DNA of 64,000 bases from Prochlorococcus marinus str. MIT 1013 (GCF_027359395.1 NZ_CP114778.1:1488001-1552000); one strand, 5' to 3'. Counted from the stretch's first letter, positions 37,801-45,667 are shown. The notes: a model not told the origin generated them from the sequence alone. Numbers and translations: made by a program.

Positions 37801-38493
37801 CGTTCTGGAGATTTAGGTTCATCAACATGGGATTCTTTGCCAGGCACAGTTCAAGAGGGACAAAGTATTGCTCAACTAACGAATGGTCGATTATTGATGA
37901 AATCTCAAGCTACTGTCTTAGCAGTACAAGAAAGTTACTCTCCAAAGATTTTACATATCGCCAGTCATTCTTATTTTTTAATGAATGATAAAAATAAAGA
38001 TGAGAATATTACTTCTATGTTTATTGGACAAACTAGTTCTAATCAATTCTCCGTGAACGAAAACTCATTGTTGAGAAGTGGCATAGTTTTAGCTGGTGCT
38101 AATCAACCAGATTTAAATCCTCAAGATGATGGATACTTAACTGCACTAGAAGTCACCAAGCTTGATTGGCAAGGTACAGAATTAGCGGTGATATCTGGTT
38201 GTGAATCTGGACAAGGTGATATTCAATCTGGAGAAGGTGTATATGGACTCAAGCGTGCTATAGCAGTCGCAGGTGCAAGATCAAGTTTGTTGTCGTTATG
38301 GGAAGTAGATGATCGTGCAACGGCTTCTTTTATGACCAGTTTTTATCAGAAACTAAAAGATGGAGAAGGTAGAGCAGACGCATTAGCTAATACTCAAAAA
38401 GAATTTAGAAATCACTCTATTCCTGGTTATCGACATCCATATGTTTGGGCTGCATTCCAATTAAGTGGAGATTGGAGACCGATTCTGTGGTGA
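34819..38493 (+). CDS. Exported TPR-CHAT protein (caspase-like fold)
   Basis: 1224 residues. Signal peptide (MIRRLYKILFFTFCVIPISV, to about residue 29), then eleven to twelve 34-residue TPRs (about residues 55-440, unit GDHEGAINDYSKALEIDPDY), a helical linker with degenerate TPRs, and a C-terminal CHAT domain (about 800-1224). The CHAT domain keeps the presumed catalytic His in LHIASHS (His1050) and Cys in ISGCESGQGD (Cys1128), then GEGVYGLKRAIAVAGARSSL and LWEVDD. CHAT proteins are caspase/separase relatives; some TPR-CHAT proteins are effector proteases, while cyanobacterial exported ones are of unknown role. It is followed 36 bp later by a metallopeptidase gene on the same strand. Located in element 1. 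Confidence 0.85.
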   Translation: MIRRLYKILFFTFCVIPISVSHIPYVIANEVILASQKDDLNLLQKFFNSGFEKQESGDHEGAIEDYSKALEIDPKYVLVWWGRGLSKNQLGDYQGAIDDYSKALEIDPKYVWAWSSRGGSKAQIGDHEGAINDYSKALEIDPQYLLAWSSRGYSKNQLEDYEGAIDDYSKALEIDPQYLLAWWGLGTSKYQLEDYEGAINDYSKVLEIDPKNVLVWERRGKSKEQLEDYEGAINDYSQALDIDPQYVFAWSNRGYSKYQLEDYEGAIDDYSKALDIDPDYVFAWFSRGNSKGQLGDYEGAIEDYSKALEIEPQYVFAWSGRGSSKSSLGDHEGAINDYSKALEIDPDYVYAWSGRGSSKSSLGDHEGAINDYSKALEIDPDYVYAWSGRGSSKSSLGDHEGAINDYSKALEIDPDYVYAWLRRGDNKRVLDDKEGALSDYEQVINLGGSREEILVAIESSISLYLERSEFTKIPNLVSKAKTLLKYNKAEKGIANARFNYLEALYYSSSGDNTKVIQLLEENQAIFSALNLIEEDPSELLSRNLLIVTYMQQDQYKKAKSLIQRGTSEGELYSSFIALQEGDLKKAERILKRLNNVYKQKSINNKADPTILSTLGLAYWWQGENKKAQPYIEEGLELYKEYYGENNPILIQPLLNIAMVHFKNEEYEEADDYLRKSLRLQFKEIQEKAFYLPISKRQDFVKRLGISYAAIFSASDIHPIGKDLAFFARINRHGLLEEIEREQSKLSSLKGSQRKLLGKIKAITNTISSNQIKDQMLINKLISEKESLEIELYRTINKRQSRIVEVSDIANVLSKDSVLIEFQKYRPFKFDQPRDALEVKNWGKPLYQALILKPNGEIHSINLGFAKSIDIKIQEALQASEEIQVNAQALWAEVGDLVIEPLANVIGNIETLFISPDGELNRIPFAALSSSKNNKLLGEEVNLRLLTTGRELLDLQEEYNLTNQTSLVVANPSFNLISDLSNDEISDETILASQKRSGDLGSSTWDSLPGTVQEGQSIAQLTNGRLLMKSQATVLAVQESYSPKILHIASHSYFLMNDKNKDENITSMFIGQTSSNQFSVNENSLLRSGIVLAGANQPDLNPQDDGYLTALEVTKLDWQGTELAVISGCESGQGDIQSGEGVYGLKRAIAVAGARSSLLSLWEVDDRATASFMTSFYQKLKDGEGRADALANTQKEFRNHSIPGYRHPYVWAAFQLSGDWRPILW
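35770..36078 (+). repeat. Three identical 102-bp TPR-coding repeats
   Basis: Units beginning tggtccggccgaggaagtag at 35770, 35872 and (partly) 35974 appear identical base for base, while the other TPR units of the gene differ. This points to very recent tandem duplication or active homogenisation. Confidence 0.85.
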
Positions 38494-38529
38494 ACTAGAA
38501 TTACTAGATAATGATTTATAAGTTCAGAA

Positions 38530-39279
38530 ATGTATAGCAAAATACTTGCAGGATTAATTTCGTTGAGTGTGATACCCCTGAGTGCTTTAGCGAATCCAAA
38601 TCTTTTCCAAAAAATTAAAGATGCAAAAATGAATTCAGTTATTGATAAAACGACTGGTTATCTTTTCACAAAATGGGTTGCAAATGACGAAATCTCACTT
38701 CCGCCACCTCAAGTAATTCCAATAGCAGCTGGAACTACTGTTTATGGAGTTTGTGGTTCGTATATGTCTGGAGATGATGTGGGTGGGAGTTCATATTGCC
38801 CAAGAACTAACACAATATTTTTGGTTCCAGAGCAATTAAGATCTTTCCAAAAAGAATTTGGTCTATCAGCAATTGCATATGTAGTTGCACATGAATTTAG
38901 TCATGCCATCCAAAAAGCTTATAAAATTCGCTTACCTTTACCTGATCTTGAATTACAAGCAGATTGTATGGCAGGGGTGATGATTCATAAAGGTAGTGAG
39001 GAGCTTGGTATCACAAGAGAAGATACTATTGCCATGTCAAAATTTGCCTACTCCAGCGGCGATCCAACTCATGGAACAGGGGAACAACGTGCGTATGCAC
39101 TAGCAGTTGGGATGGGCGTAATAAAGGGATCATGTGAAGCGAGTGAAATGAGCTTGCTTGCAGAAGATAAAATTGATACATCTCGTTTTGCCAACACAAG
39201 ATCCATATCTAGAAAGGTTAATTTAAATGCAACTCCTTATCCGAAGACAATTCTTGGCTCAATTGGGCTCTCGGAGTGA
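38530..39279 (+). CDS. Exported neutral zinc metallopeptidase-like protein
   Basis: 249 residues. Signal peptide MYSKILAGLISLSVIPLSAL (cleavage near ALA-N). The catalytic zinc motif is HEFSH (residues 121-125) in YVVAHEFSHAIQKAY, and the downstream third-ligand region is LELQADCMAGVMIHKG (ExxxD type), as in neutral zinc metallopeptidases of the YpfJ family and M48-like enzymes. Four Cys (VCGSYMSGDDVGGSSYC, DC, SC) may form disulfides. It follows TPR-CHAT closely and is likely co-transcribed, so the element carries two candidate exported proteases side by side. Confidence 0.8.
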   Translation: MYSKILAGLISLSVIPLSALANPNLFQKIKDAKMNSVIDKTTGYLFTKWVANDEISLPPPQVIPIAAGTTVYGVCGSYMSGDDVGGSSYCPRTNTIFLVPEQLRSFQKEFGLSAIAYVVAHEFSHAIQKAYKIRLPLPDLELQADCMAGVMIHKGSEELGITREDTIAMSKFAYSSGDPTHGTGEQRAYALAVGMGVIKGSCEASEMSLLAEDKIDTSRFANTRSISRKVNLNATPYPKTILGSIGLSE

Positions 39280-39285
39280 ATATGT

Positions 39286-39681
39286 CTATAAATCTATGTC
39301 GTAATAATACTCGTAATCTTTTTTCCCATTCATCAATGATTTAAAACCAGTCGGCTTGCTATCGAGACTTTGCCAAACTACTTCATTGATTTTTTCGCAT
39401 CCTCCATGTAGGTCAATAAAATCGTCAGTGTCTTTAGCCCAGCTTTTTCTTTGCATTAAAGTAGCAACTTGATATGGCTCAAGGTTATGTTTTTCTTTAC
39501 TATATTTGACAATAAGGTCAAAGGCTAGCTTGTCGGTTATGTATCCATATTCGGTTCCACAATAATTAACTGCTGAAGCAAAAACAATTGTCTGATAAGG
39601 AGTTTTAGCTGCTTTAGACGATTGATTATGAAATACAAAAACACTTAAAAATATACTTGTCAATGCAATGATTTTTTTCAT
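39286..39681 (-). CDS. Secreted hypothetical protein
   Basis: 131 residues with a signal peptide (MKKIIALTSIFLSVFVFHNQ, cleavage near SKA). The mature part has two Cys (VNYCGTEYGYITDK, HGGCEKINEVVW) and a tyrosine-rich end (KKDYEYYYDIDL). The layout, a helical bundle with a single disulfide, is seen in many small periplasmic cyanobacterial proteins of unknown role. Convergent with the metallopeptidase gene, 6 bp apart. Confidence 0.6.
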   Translation of the reverse strand: MKKIIALTSIFLSVFVFHNQSSKAAKTPYQTIVFASAVNYCGTEYGYITDKLAFDLIVKYSKEKHNLEPYQVATLMQRKSWAKDTDDFIDLHGGCEKINEVVWQSLDSKPTGFKSLMNGKKDYEYYYDIDL

Positions 39682-39763
39682 TTGCTGGATAGAAAGTCTA
39701 TTTATACTAGTTCTATTTATTTTTTCTGCTTATTAATATTTATGATTGTGAATTAGTGAGCTC

Positions 39764-39900
39764 CAATCCACCTCAGACTTTACTTTTCTGGCTTGATCTT
39801 TCTACCTTTACCAAGAATCTAAATAGACTCATCAGCTCTGTGATAGAAGTAATGGTCTTGGGCTATCTCTATGTTTGTAGATATGTTGGTAAGTCTTTTA
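39764..39900 (-). pseudogene. Decayed C-terminus of a second integrase
   Basis: On the minus strand: NIEIAQDHYFYHRADESI, stop, ILGKGRKIKPEK, stop. The intact integrase 1.2 kb away reads YIQEHYFHYRADESTEILGK then GRKIKPAEESLRWIG. The active-site Tyr region is preserved, but an in-frame TAG follows ESI and the upstream part is missing. It shows an earlier related insertion or a duplication within element 1. Confidence 0.8.
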
Positions 39901-39981
39901 ATCTTTTGAGTGAATACCATCTCGATACATAACGATCTGCCAATCGCCAGTTTCTATTAATGATATTTATCTAAGACTGTT

Positions 39982-40773
39982 TTAATTGACCTCGAATGTG
40001 ACTCCCATCACAGCAGTGATATCTTTTTTTATTGTGCTTGTGTCATATGAACCCCAGCTACTGACTCTCGTTGAGTTTGGGACTGTGATTTGAAAGACCC
40101 CAGTATCAACTTTTCTTACATTGCCTAGTTCTGAACCGGTTTGATAGACGATGGCTTCTGCTCTTGTATGTGCATCTTTGGTTGCTTTTGCAAGCATATC
40201 TACACGTTTAGCTGCGAGTTGTGTATAAGTAAATTCTGGACGTCTTGGTCTTACAATCACCCCTTTCCCAAGTAGATCACTCATCTTTCGGTATGTCTGA
40301 TCAATATTGAAAACATCATTACTCTCAATTTCTATCCACTGAGTTGTTACCCATTTCTTAGAAATTATTTCTCCAGTTTTTGGATTCTTATTGATTTCTT
40401 TTGATGTTGAGGCAGGTAGTAAAGCAATTGATTGGTAGTCATTATTTATGACTCCCTGACGATCAAGGAATGTAATTGTTTTATCGATAGATACTTTATG
40501 TTTTTGATAAGAATCAACTTGTGAATTACCTTCCGTTTCCACTTTGATATCCCATTTTGCGATATCACTTTCTATACGTTCGGTGCTCGCTCCAGTAACT
40601 GTGATTGTGTTTGCAGCAGGTTTTAGTCCATCAACCAAAATCTTAGATGCACTGGTAAATCCAATAAGCCCTCCAATGGATAAAACTGTAGTTGCGAAAA
40701 CAAGAGGAGGAGTGCGTCGAATAATTTCAACCGCATTAAAAGGTAAAGCTCTTATGAGAGATAGAACTTTCAT
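39982..40773 (-). CDS. SIMPL-domain (DUF541) protein, membrane-anchored
   Basis: 263 residues. An N-terminal membrane segment (PLVFATTVLSIGGLIGFTSA) precedes the SIMPL/DUF541 fold, which begins TITVTGASTERIESDIAKWD (the typical VxGxG/VTGASTERIxxD start) and includes AKATKDAHTRAEAIVYQTGS. SIMPL proteins are periplasmic or outer-membrane associated with no settled biochemical role. It lies in element 1 between the integrase and its decayed relative. Its 5' leader carries an ACTCCTCAC loop like those of the Yfr1-type elements. Confidence 0.85.
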   Translation of the reverse strand: MKVLSLIRALPFNAVEIIRRTPPLVFATTVLSIGGLIGFTSASKILVDGLKPAANTITVTGASTERIESDIAKWDIKVETEGNSQVDSYQKHKVSIDKTITFLDRQGVINNDYQSIALLPASTSKEINKNPKTGEIISKKWVTTQWIEIESNDVFNIDQTYRKMSDLLGKGVIVRPRRPEFTYTQLAAKRVDMLAKATKDAHTRAEAIVYQTGSELGNVRKVDTGVFQITVPNSTRVSSWGSYDTSTIKKDITAVMGVTFEVN

Positions 40774-40801
40774 TAGATTTAATTGTGAGGAGTTGTATCT
40801 A
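40774..40801 (-). promoter_or_regulatory. Hairpin with ACTCCTCAC loop directly before the SIMPL start
   Basis: On the minus strand a TAGAT/ATCTA stem encloses AACTCCTCACAATTA, ending just before the start codon. The loop shares ten bases with the loops at 11.1 and 14.2 kb. It could mask the start or act as a decoy for Yfr2-type RNAs; this is speculative. Confidence 0.35.
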
Positions 40802-40814
40802 GCGAAAAATCAAT

Positions 40815-40985
40815 TCAATTCGAATAGATGAATCTCTGGCTTTCTGTGATTGACCAAGGAACTGGTATTTCGCTTCCCATCGGAACATCATTAGATGGCG
40901 TCCCGATTTGTGAGTTGGTTCCTGATTGTGCAATATCTTGATTAGGCTCGCAAGAGTTTAGATGTACTAATTAAGCGAATTAAAA
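40815..40985 (-). pseudogene. Orphan C-terminal fragment
   Basis: An open minus-strand stretch without a start reads CEPNQDIAQSGTNSQIGTPS and on to ITESQRFIYSN, stop at 40815. It is probably the tail of a deleted gene between the integrase and the SIMPL gene. The parent is not recognised. Confidence 0.3.
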
Positions 40986-40996
40986 AAGTATAAATT

Positions 40997-42502
40997 TCAA
41001 CTGCTTGATCCAATCCATCTAAGACTTTCTTCTGCTGGCTTTATCTTTCTACCTTTACCAAGGATCTCAGTGGACTCATCAGCTCTGTAATGGAAGTAAT
41101 GCTCTTGGATATATTTCATGCTCGTATCTGTATTAGCTGCAACTGTTGGAAGAGGTACACCAGCAGATAAACGCATGGTGATGTATGTATGCCTAAAGCT
41201 ATACCAAGTAATGTTCTTACCTGAGTGAATGACTACTTTTTTAACTTGACTATTTGCATCCTCTCTCCAGTCAGCAAGTCTTGCTTCGACTAACAGATCA
41301 GCAATTGAATCTTGCCAAATTCTTTCACTGATTTGTTTCCCTGAATCTTGATTAGTGAAGATATAGTCATCCATCTTTTTGTATTTAGTAATCACTCGTA
41401 TTCGTTCTAAGAACTTGGCAATTGGAGCAGCTACTCGGTATGACCTTCCTGTTTTTGTCTTCTCAGCTGGAACATCAATATTGACCCATATCTTCCTTTC
41501 TTCCTTTGGTATTGCGGTGTTCTCACCGATATCTCTCCATTTTAATTTCCGTAAACTCCCTGGTCTCATCCCAGTATCCATAGCAACTCTCATGGCTAAG
41601 TAAGCAAGCTCTCTATGGACTAATTGCTTCTTACCTCTCTTACCTCCAAAGGCTTGATTTGATCTGGTCTGATACTTACCGTTGTTGTCTTTAGTGATTG
41701 TGTAATTCTCATCGAGGATTCTTGTTAATCCTTTTATCCAATACAGCCTGGCAACTCTTTCAAGTTCTTCCCATTCTTTGGCTGTGAGATCATCTCTTCT
41801 GTGTTTCTGATCTTTAGGTAATCGTATGGATGGTATATCAGGGACTGTATCTTTACTGATAAATCCATGAGTCACAGCCACTTCTGAAAAGACTCTTCTT
41901 AGACAAGACATCTCTTGATTGATAGTCGTTTGTTGTGGAATCTCTTTTTTAAATTCAATTGCTCTTTCTTTTCTCCATGTTTCGTAGTTCAAGAAGGCAT
42001 TACGTTTGAGCTTATGGATTTGCTTTTTATCATCATTGATGTAGTCCCTAAGCCACCTGCATTGGTTCTGTAGCAGTCGATATCGAGCTTTTGTGATTCC
42101 TTGTTGTGGGATGCTGCTGATTCTTTTCTTCTCCTTATCTAGGAACTGTTGAATCAAATTCCCGAAGGTAAGAGATTTAATTGCATCTCCTCGATCTGAC
42201 TTCCCTTTTAGTTCAATAAACTTCTCAACACCTAATAACCAAGCTTGATCTTGTCCTTTGATTGTTGCTTCTGGGAATGTGTTTTCTTTAGTCCTGAGTG
42301 CAAAGCGATGTCTATTCCCTTTATCTCGATCATAGAAATAGAGATGCCACCTAGATCCTTTATCTGCTCGACGATAGATGTAGGCATTGGTATCACCTGG
42401 AATATCTTTTCTATCTAAGACGTTATTAGTAGTGGATTGAGAAGTAGGAATTAGCCTAAAAGGTAACGATTGGGTAACACCTATATGTCGAGGACTGATC
42501 TC
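40997..42502 (-). CDS. Tyrosine recombinase / integrase of element 1
   Basis: The frame is open from 42502 to 40997. Standard starts are lacking until a TTG at 42157 (386 residues), but that would remove the arm-binding N-domain, which is clearly present upstream (YIYRRADKGSRWHLYFYDRD, then RHRFALRTKENTFPEA). An ATG at 42517 is in frame but blocked by TGA at its fifth codon, so the start is ATT/ATA-type or the gene carries a nonsense mutation. The SAM-like core-binding part and catalytic domain follow: TGMRPGSLRKLKWRDI (first Arg), HTYITMRLSAGVPL (His-x-x-Tyr box for HxxR), and the nucleophile Tyr near EHYFHYRADES. It is oriented away from the right end of element 1, 93 bp from core B. Confidence 0.88.
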   Translation of the reverse strand, partial: EISPRHIGVTQSLPFRLIPTSQSTTNNVLDRKDIPGDTNAYIYRRADKGSRWHLYFYDRDKGNRHRFALRTKENTFPEATIKGQDQAWLLGVEKFIELKGKSDRGDAIKSLTFGNLIQQFLDKEKKRISSIPQQGITKARYRLLQNQCRWLRDYINDDKKQIHKLKRNAFLNYETWRKERAIEFKKEIPQQTTINQEMSCLRRVFSEVAVTHGFISKDTVPDIPSIRLPKDQKHRRDDLTAKEWEELERVARLYWIKGLTRILDENYTITKDNNGKYQTRSNQAFGGKRGKKQLVHRELAYLAMRVAMDTGMRPGSLRKLKWRDIGENTAIPKEERKIWVNIDVPAEKTKTGRSYRVAAPIAKFLERIRVITKYKKMDDYIFTNQDSGKQISERIWQDSIADLLVEARLADWREDANSQVKKVVIHSGKNITWYSFRHTYITMRLSAGVPLPTVAANTDTSMKYIQEHYFHYRADESTEILGKGRKIKPAEESLRWIGSSS

Positions 42503-42538
42503 TCAGGCATTATGCATCAAGGGTAACACTAAGGTAAC
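42462..42538 (+). repeat. Two GGTAAC arm pairs left of core B
   Basis: GGTAAC at 42462 and 42473, and again at 42522 and 42533: both pairs with an 11-bp pitch. They lie 133 and 73 bp before core B. The first pair falls inside the open frame of the integrase N-terminal extension, so arm binding could repress the integrase gene. Confidence 0.75.
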
Positions 42539-42594
42539 GCTATAAGTGAATGGTTAAAAGCCTGTAATAACAAGGATTAGGCTATTACATCCAC

Positions 42595-42621
42595 ATTAAT
42601 GCCGATTACACAACATAACTC
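42595..42621 (+). repeat. att core, copy B
   Basis: ATTAATGCCGATTACACAAC then ATAACTC, encoding INADYTT-stop. The codons just before it read GLGYYIH, so slight argJ-like similarity (YVR/YIH) continues upstream. It is the right end of element 1 and the left end of element 2. Confidence 0.85.
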
Positions 42622-42665
42622 GGAAATATAGTCATATCAATCTGTTTGAAATTCTATTCTTCTTG

Positions 42666-42682
42666 GGCACGCTTTAGGCACG
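42666..42682 (+). repeat. GGCACG arm pair, 71 bp right of core B
   Basis: GGCACGCTTTAGGCACG, 11-bp pitch, in direct orientation to the pair before core C (GGCACGCTTTTGGCACG at 48885). Confidence 0.75.
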
Positions 42683-42801
42683 ATGCATTGGAACCTATTT
42701 GTAATTTTTGATTGTTTATTTGTTACTTCAATCAGACTATGTAAGTAATCTTCTTGTTTTGAATCATAATAAGTTATTGGTTCAGTTACTCAAGAACGTC
42801 C

Positions 42802-44385
42802 TTGGCAGTCAAAGGTAATAAAAAGAAAGAGACATCTGCCAAAGATTTCAAAGCAGTTCTTTGGGCGAGTGCAGATAAACTTCGTTCCCAGATGGATGCT
42901 GCTGAGTATAAACATCTTGTTCTGGGGTTGATTTTTCTCAAATACATTTCTGACACTTTTATTGAGCAGCAAAATAATGTTTTGAAGATGGTGAGTGATC
43001 CAGACTCGGATTACTACCTTGGAGAGAATTCATCAGATCATCAAGAGGCATTAGAGGATCGTGATTACTACACCCAAGAGAATGTGTTTTGGGTTCCTGT
43101 TGAAGCACGTTGGGAATCTCTTAGAAATCAAGCAAAGCAAGCAAACATTGGACAACTCATTGATAAGGCACTTGTTGTGATAGAGAACGAGAACTCAACT
43201 CTAAGAGGCAAGTTAGATAAAAGATTTGGTGCTGCTCAATTAGAACCAGGAAGAATGGGTGAACTAGTTGATCTCATTTCAACTATTGGTTTTGGTGAAG
43301 GTGGTAATTCAGCAGATGTCTTGGGTGAAGTTTATGAATATTTCTTAGGTCAATTTGCAAGCAAAGAAGGTAAAAAGGGCGGTCAATTTTATACACCTGC
43401 TCATGTGGTCAAAACATTGGTTGCAGTTTTATCACCACATAAAGGTCGTGTTTATGACCCCTGTTGCGGTTCAGGTGGAATGTTTGTTCAGAGTGAAAGG
43501 TTTGTGGAATCACATGGGGGAAGAAGAGATGATATTTCTATTTATGGGCAAGAAAGCAATCCAACTACATGGCGTTTAGCAGCAATGAACTTAGCGATTC
43601 GTGGTTTTGCTGCAGATCTCGGTCCAGAACCAAGGGATACATTTGCAAAAGATCATCATTCAGATCTCAAATTCGATTACATCCTTGCTAACCCACCCTT
43701 CAATATTTCTGATTGGGGTGGTGAAAAATATGAGAGTAATCCTCGTTGGGTTTTTGGAATACCACCTGTAGGGAATGCCAATTTTGCATGGTTACAGCAC
43801 ATACTTTGGAAACTTCGACCAGGTGGACAAGCAGGAGTCGTTCTTGCGAATGGTTCACTAAGTTCTAACACCAATGGTGAAGGAAAGATTCGTGAAGAGA
43901 TGGTTAGAAAAGATGTTGTTGAAGTAATAGTTTCTTTACCCGGAAATTTATTCCTCAATACTCCAGTTCCTGCTTGCTTATGGTTTTTTACTCAAGATAA
44001 AACTCAAAGAGGTAGAGATAGAAGAGGTGAAACTTTGTTTATAGATGCTTGTCAAATGGGCAAAATGGTCAACAGAAAAGAACGAGTTCTTACTGCTGAA
44101 GATATCTCGAAGATTGCTGAGACTGTTCATTCTTGGCGTAATGAAAATGAATATGATGATGTTGCAGGTTTTTGCCATAACTCAAAGTTTGAGGAGATTG
44201 AAAAGAATAATTTTGTGCTGACTCCTGGACGTTATGTAGGAGCAGTCGAGGAAGAAAAAGACAGTGAACTTTTTGACGACAAGATGAAAAGACTTACTTC
44301 TTTACTCAAAGAACAACAAGAAAAAGGAATGAAATTAGATCAGCAGATTGCTGAGAATTTGGAGAGGATTGGATATGGTTTTTGA
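42802..44385 (+). CDS. hsdM: Type I restriction-modification methyltransferase subunit HsdM
   Basis: 527 residues from a TTG start. The N-terminal helical domain (KAVLWASADKLRSQMDAAEY) is followed by the N6-adenine methyltransferase core with SAM motif I (YDPCCGSGGMFVQSE) and the catalytic NPPF in ANPPFNISDWGG (about residue 296). With HsdS it methylates adenine at the recognition site. The stop overlaps the hsdS start, so translation is coupled. Codon use and GC are somewhat higher than in the neighbouring glycan region. Confidence 0.95.
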   Translation: MAVKGNKKKETSAKDFKAVLWASADKLRSQMDAAEYKHLVLGLIFLKYISDTFIEQQNNVLKMVSDPDSDYYLGENSSDHQEALEDRDYYTQENVFWVPVEARWESLRNQAKQANIGQLIDKALVVIENENSTLRGKLDKRFGAAQLEPGRMGELVDLISTIGFGEGGNSADVLGEVYEYFLGQFASKEGKKGGQFYTPAHVVKTLVAVLSPHKGRVYDPCCGSGGMFVQSERFVESHGGRRDDISIYGQESNPTTWRLAAMNLAIRGFAADLGPEPRDTFAKDHHSDLKFDYILANPPFNISDWGGEKYESNPRWVFGIPPVGNANFAWLQHILWKLRPGGQAGVVLANGSLSSNTNGEGKIREEMVRKDVVEVIVSLPGNLFLNTPVPACLWFFTQDKTQRGRDRRGETLFIDACQMGKMVNRKERVLTAEDISKIAETVHSWRNENEYDDVAGFCHNSKFEEIEKNNFVLTPGRYVGAVEEEKDSELFDDKMKRLTSLLKEQQEKGMKLDQQIAENLERIGYGF

Positions 44386-45667
44386 ATGGAGAGATTTTCG
44401 TTTAGGAGATCTCACAACTTGGTCATCGGGGACAACACCCTCTAAGCAGAATCCCTCTTTCTGGGGAGGTGACATTCCATGGATCAGTGGAACAGTTATG
44501 AGAAGTAAAAATCTCTGCGAATCAGAACTTTATCTAACTCAAGAAGGATTAGACAATAAAGGAAAACTATGCAAAAAAAATTCAGTATTATTGCTGGTTA
44601 GGGGAGATCTTTTCAATAGAATACCTATTAGTATTGCTACTAAAAGTCTAAGTTTCAATCAAGATATAAAAGCAATAAACTCAGTTTCAGACGATCTTTT
44701 ACAGCATTATATTTATTATCTTTTAGAGGGCAATAAAAAAAGATTATCTAATATTGTGGAATTCACTGGACTTGGAGCAGGGAAATTAGATACTAAACTC
44801 TTACAAGATCTAACTTTCAAAATCCCATCGATTGATTACCAAGAATCTCTGATAAATTTTTTCACTTCAATCGATTCTAAAATTGAACTCATAAACAAAA
44901 ATAGTGAAACGCTGGAAGCATTAGCGAAGACACTCTTCAAATCCTGGTTTATTGATTTTGATCCAGTAAGAGCAAAATCACAAGGGTGTTCAACTGGATT
45001 ACCCAATGGGATCAACGAGTTATTTCCGGATTCATTTGAAGAATCTGAATTTGGCGATATTCCGACTGGGTGGAAACTTGGAAATCTTGATCAAATTGCT
45101 CTAAACCCTAGAGAAACTGCAAAACCATTCCAGATGGATTCTTCTTATCGTTATATCGGTTTAGAGCATATGCCAAGAGAGAGCATTGCTCTTTCTGATT
45201 CAGGTACGGCAGAGAATCTTGCAAGTAATAAAAATGTATTCAAGAAGGGAGATATCCTTTTCGGAAAACTTCGTCCTTACTTCAAAAAAACTGGTTGTGC
45301 CCAGTTTGACGGTGTTTGCTCCACTGACATTGTTGTTGTAAGAGAAAAGTTCAAATTATGTAGAGGATTTATTTGTTTTTTACTTGCAAGCAATACTTTT
45401 ATTGATTTTACTGTTGCCTTGTCTTCAGGGACGAGAATGCCTCGTACAAGTTGGAATCAAATGTGTGAATTCTTGCTACCGATCCCACAACTACCTTTAG
45501 TACAAATTTTTGGGGAAGTTGTTTCTCCAATACTGGATAAAATTAGAATCAATTCTGATCAGTCTATTAGTTTATCCTCTGTCAGAAATACTCTTCTACC
45601 TAAACTTATCTCAGGTGAACTAAGAATTCCTGATGCAGAGAAGATGCTTGAGGAGGTTGGTATCTAA
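44375..45667 (+). CDS. hsdS: Type I restriction-modification specificity subunit HsdS
   Basis: 430 residues from the ATG at 44375, which overlaps the hsdM stop; a TTG at 44348 is possible but less likely. Two target-recognition domains are visible: LGDLTTWSSGTTPSKQNPSF to about residue 160, and LGNLDQIALNPRETAKPFQM onwards. They are separated by the conserved helix ETLEALAKTLFKSWFIDFDP, and a C-terminal helix ends LRNTLLPKLISGELRIPDAE-like (SVRNTLLPKLISGELRIPDA). It sets the bipartite DNA target of the enzyme, which cannot be read from sequence. Its end overlaps the hsdR start (TAATG). Confidence 0.95.
   Translation: MVFEWRDFRLGDLTTWSSGTTPSKQNPSFWGGDIPWISGTVMRSKNLCESELYLTQEGLDNKGKLCKKNSVLLLVRGDLFNRIPISIATKSLSFNQDIKAINSVSDDLLQHYIYYLLEGNKKRLSNIVEFTGLGAGKLDTKLLQDLTFKIPSIDYQESLINFFTSIDSKIELINKNSETLEALAKTLFKSWFIDFDPVRAKSQGCSTGLPNGINELFPDSFEESEFGDIPTGWKLGNLDQIALNPRETAKPFQMDSSYRYIGLEHMPRESIALSDSGTAENLASNKNVFKKGDILFGKLRPYFKKTGCAQFDGVCSTDIVVVREKFKLCRGFICFLLASNTFIDFTVALSSGTRMPRTSWNQMCEFLLPIPQLPLVQIFGEVVSPILDKIRINSDQSISLSSVRNTLLPKLISGELRIPDAEKMLEEVGI

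Larger units (their letters stand above)
32281..42621. mobile_element. Integrative element 1 (10.3 kb) in the 3' end of argJ
   Basis: Bounded by the argJ-end core at 32281 and the second core at 42595. GGTAAC arm pairs lie inside each end, and a tyrosine integrase gene sits next to the right end. Cargo: a basic/acidic RHH-like protein, four exported proteins including TPR-CHAT and an HEXXH metallopeptidase, a SIMPL-domain protein, and a decayed second integrase tail. Architecture resembles the tycheposon family of marine picocyanobacteria, which use tyrosine recombinases and tRNA targets; the argJ target here differs. Confidence 0.8.

Noticed and set aside
34819-39279. A type III CRISPR-linked TPR-CHAT (Csx29-like) system
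   Set aside because: The protein has a signal peptide and there are no cas genes or repeats nearby, so the CRISPR link is not supported.
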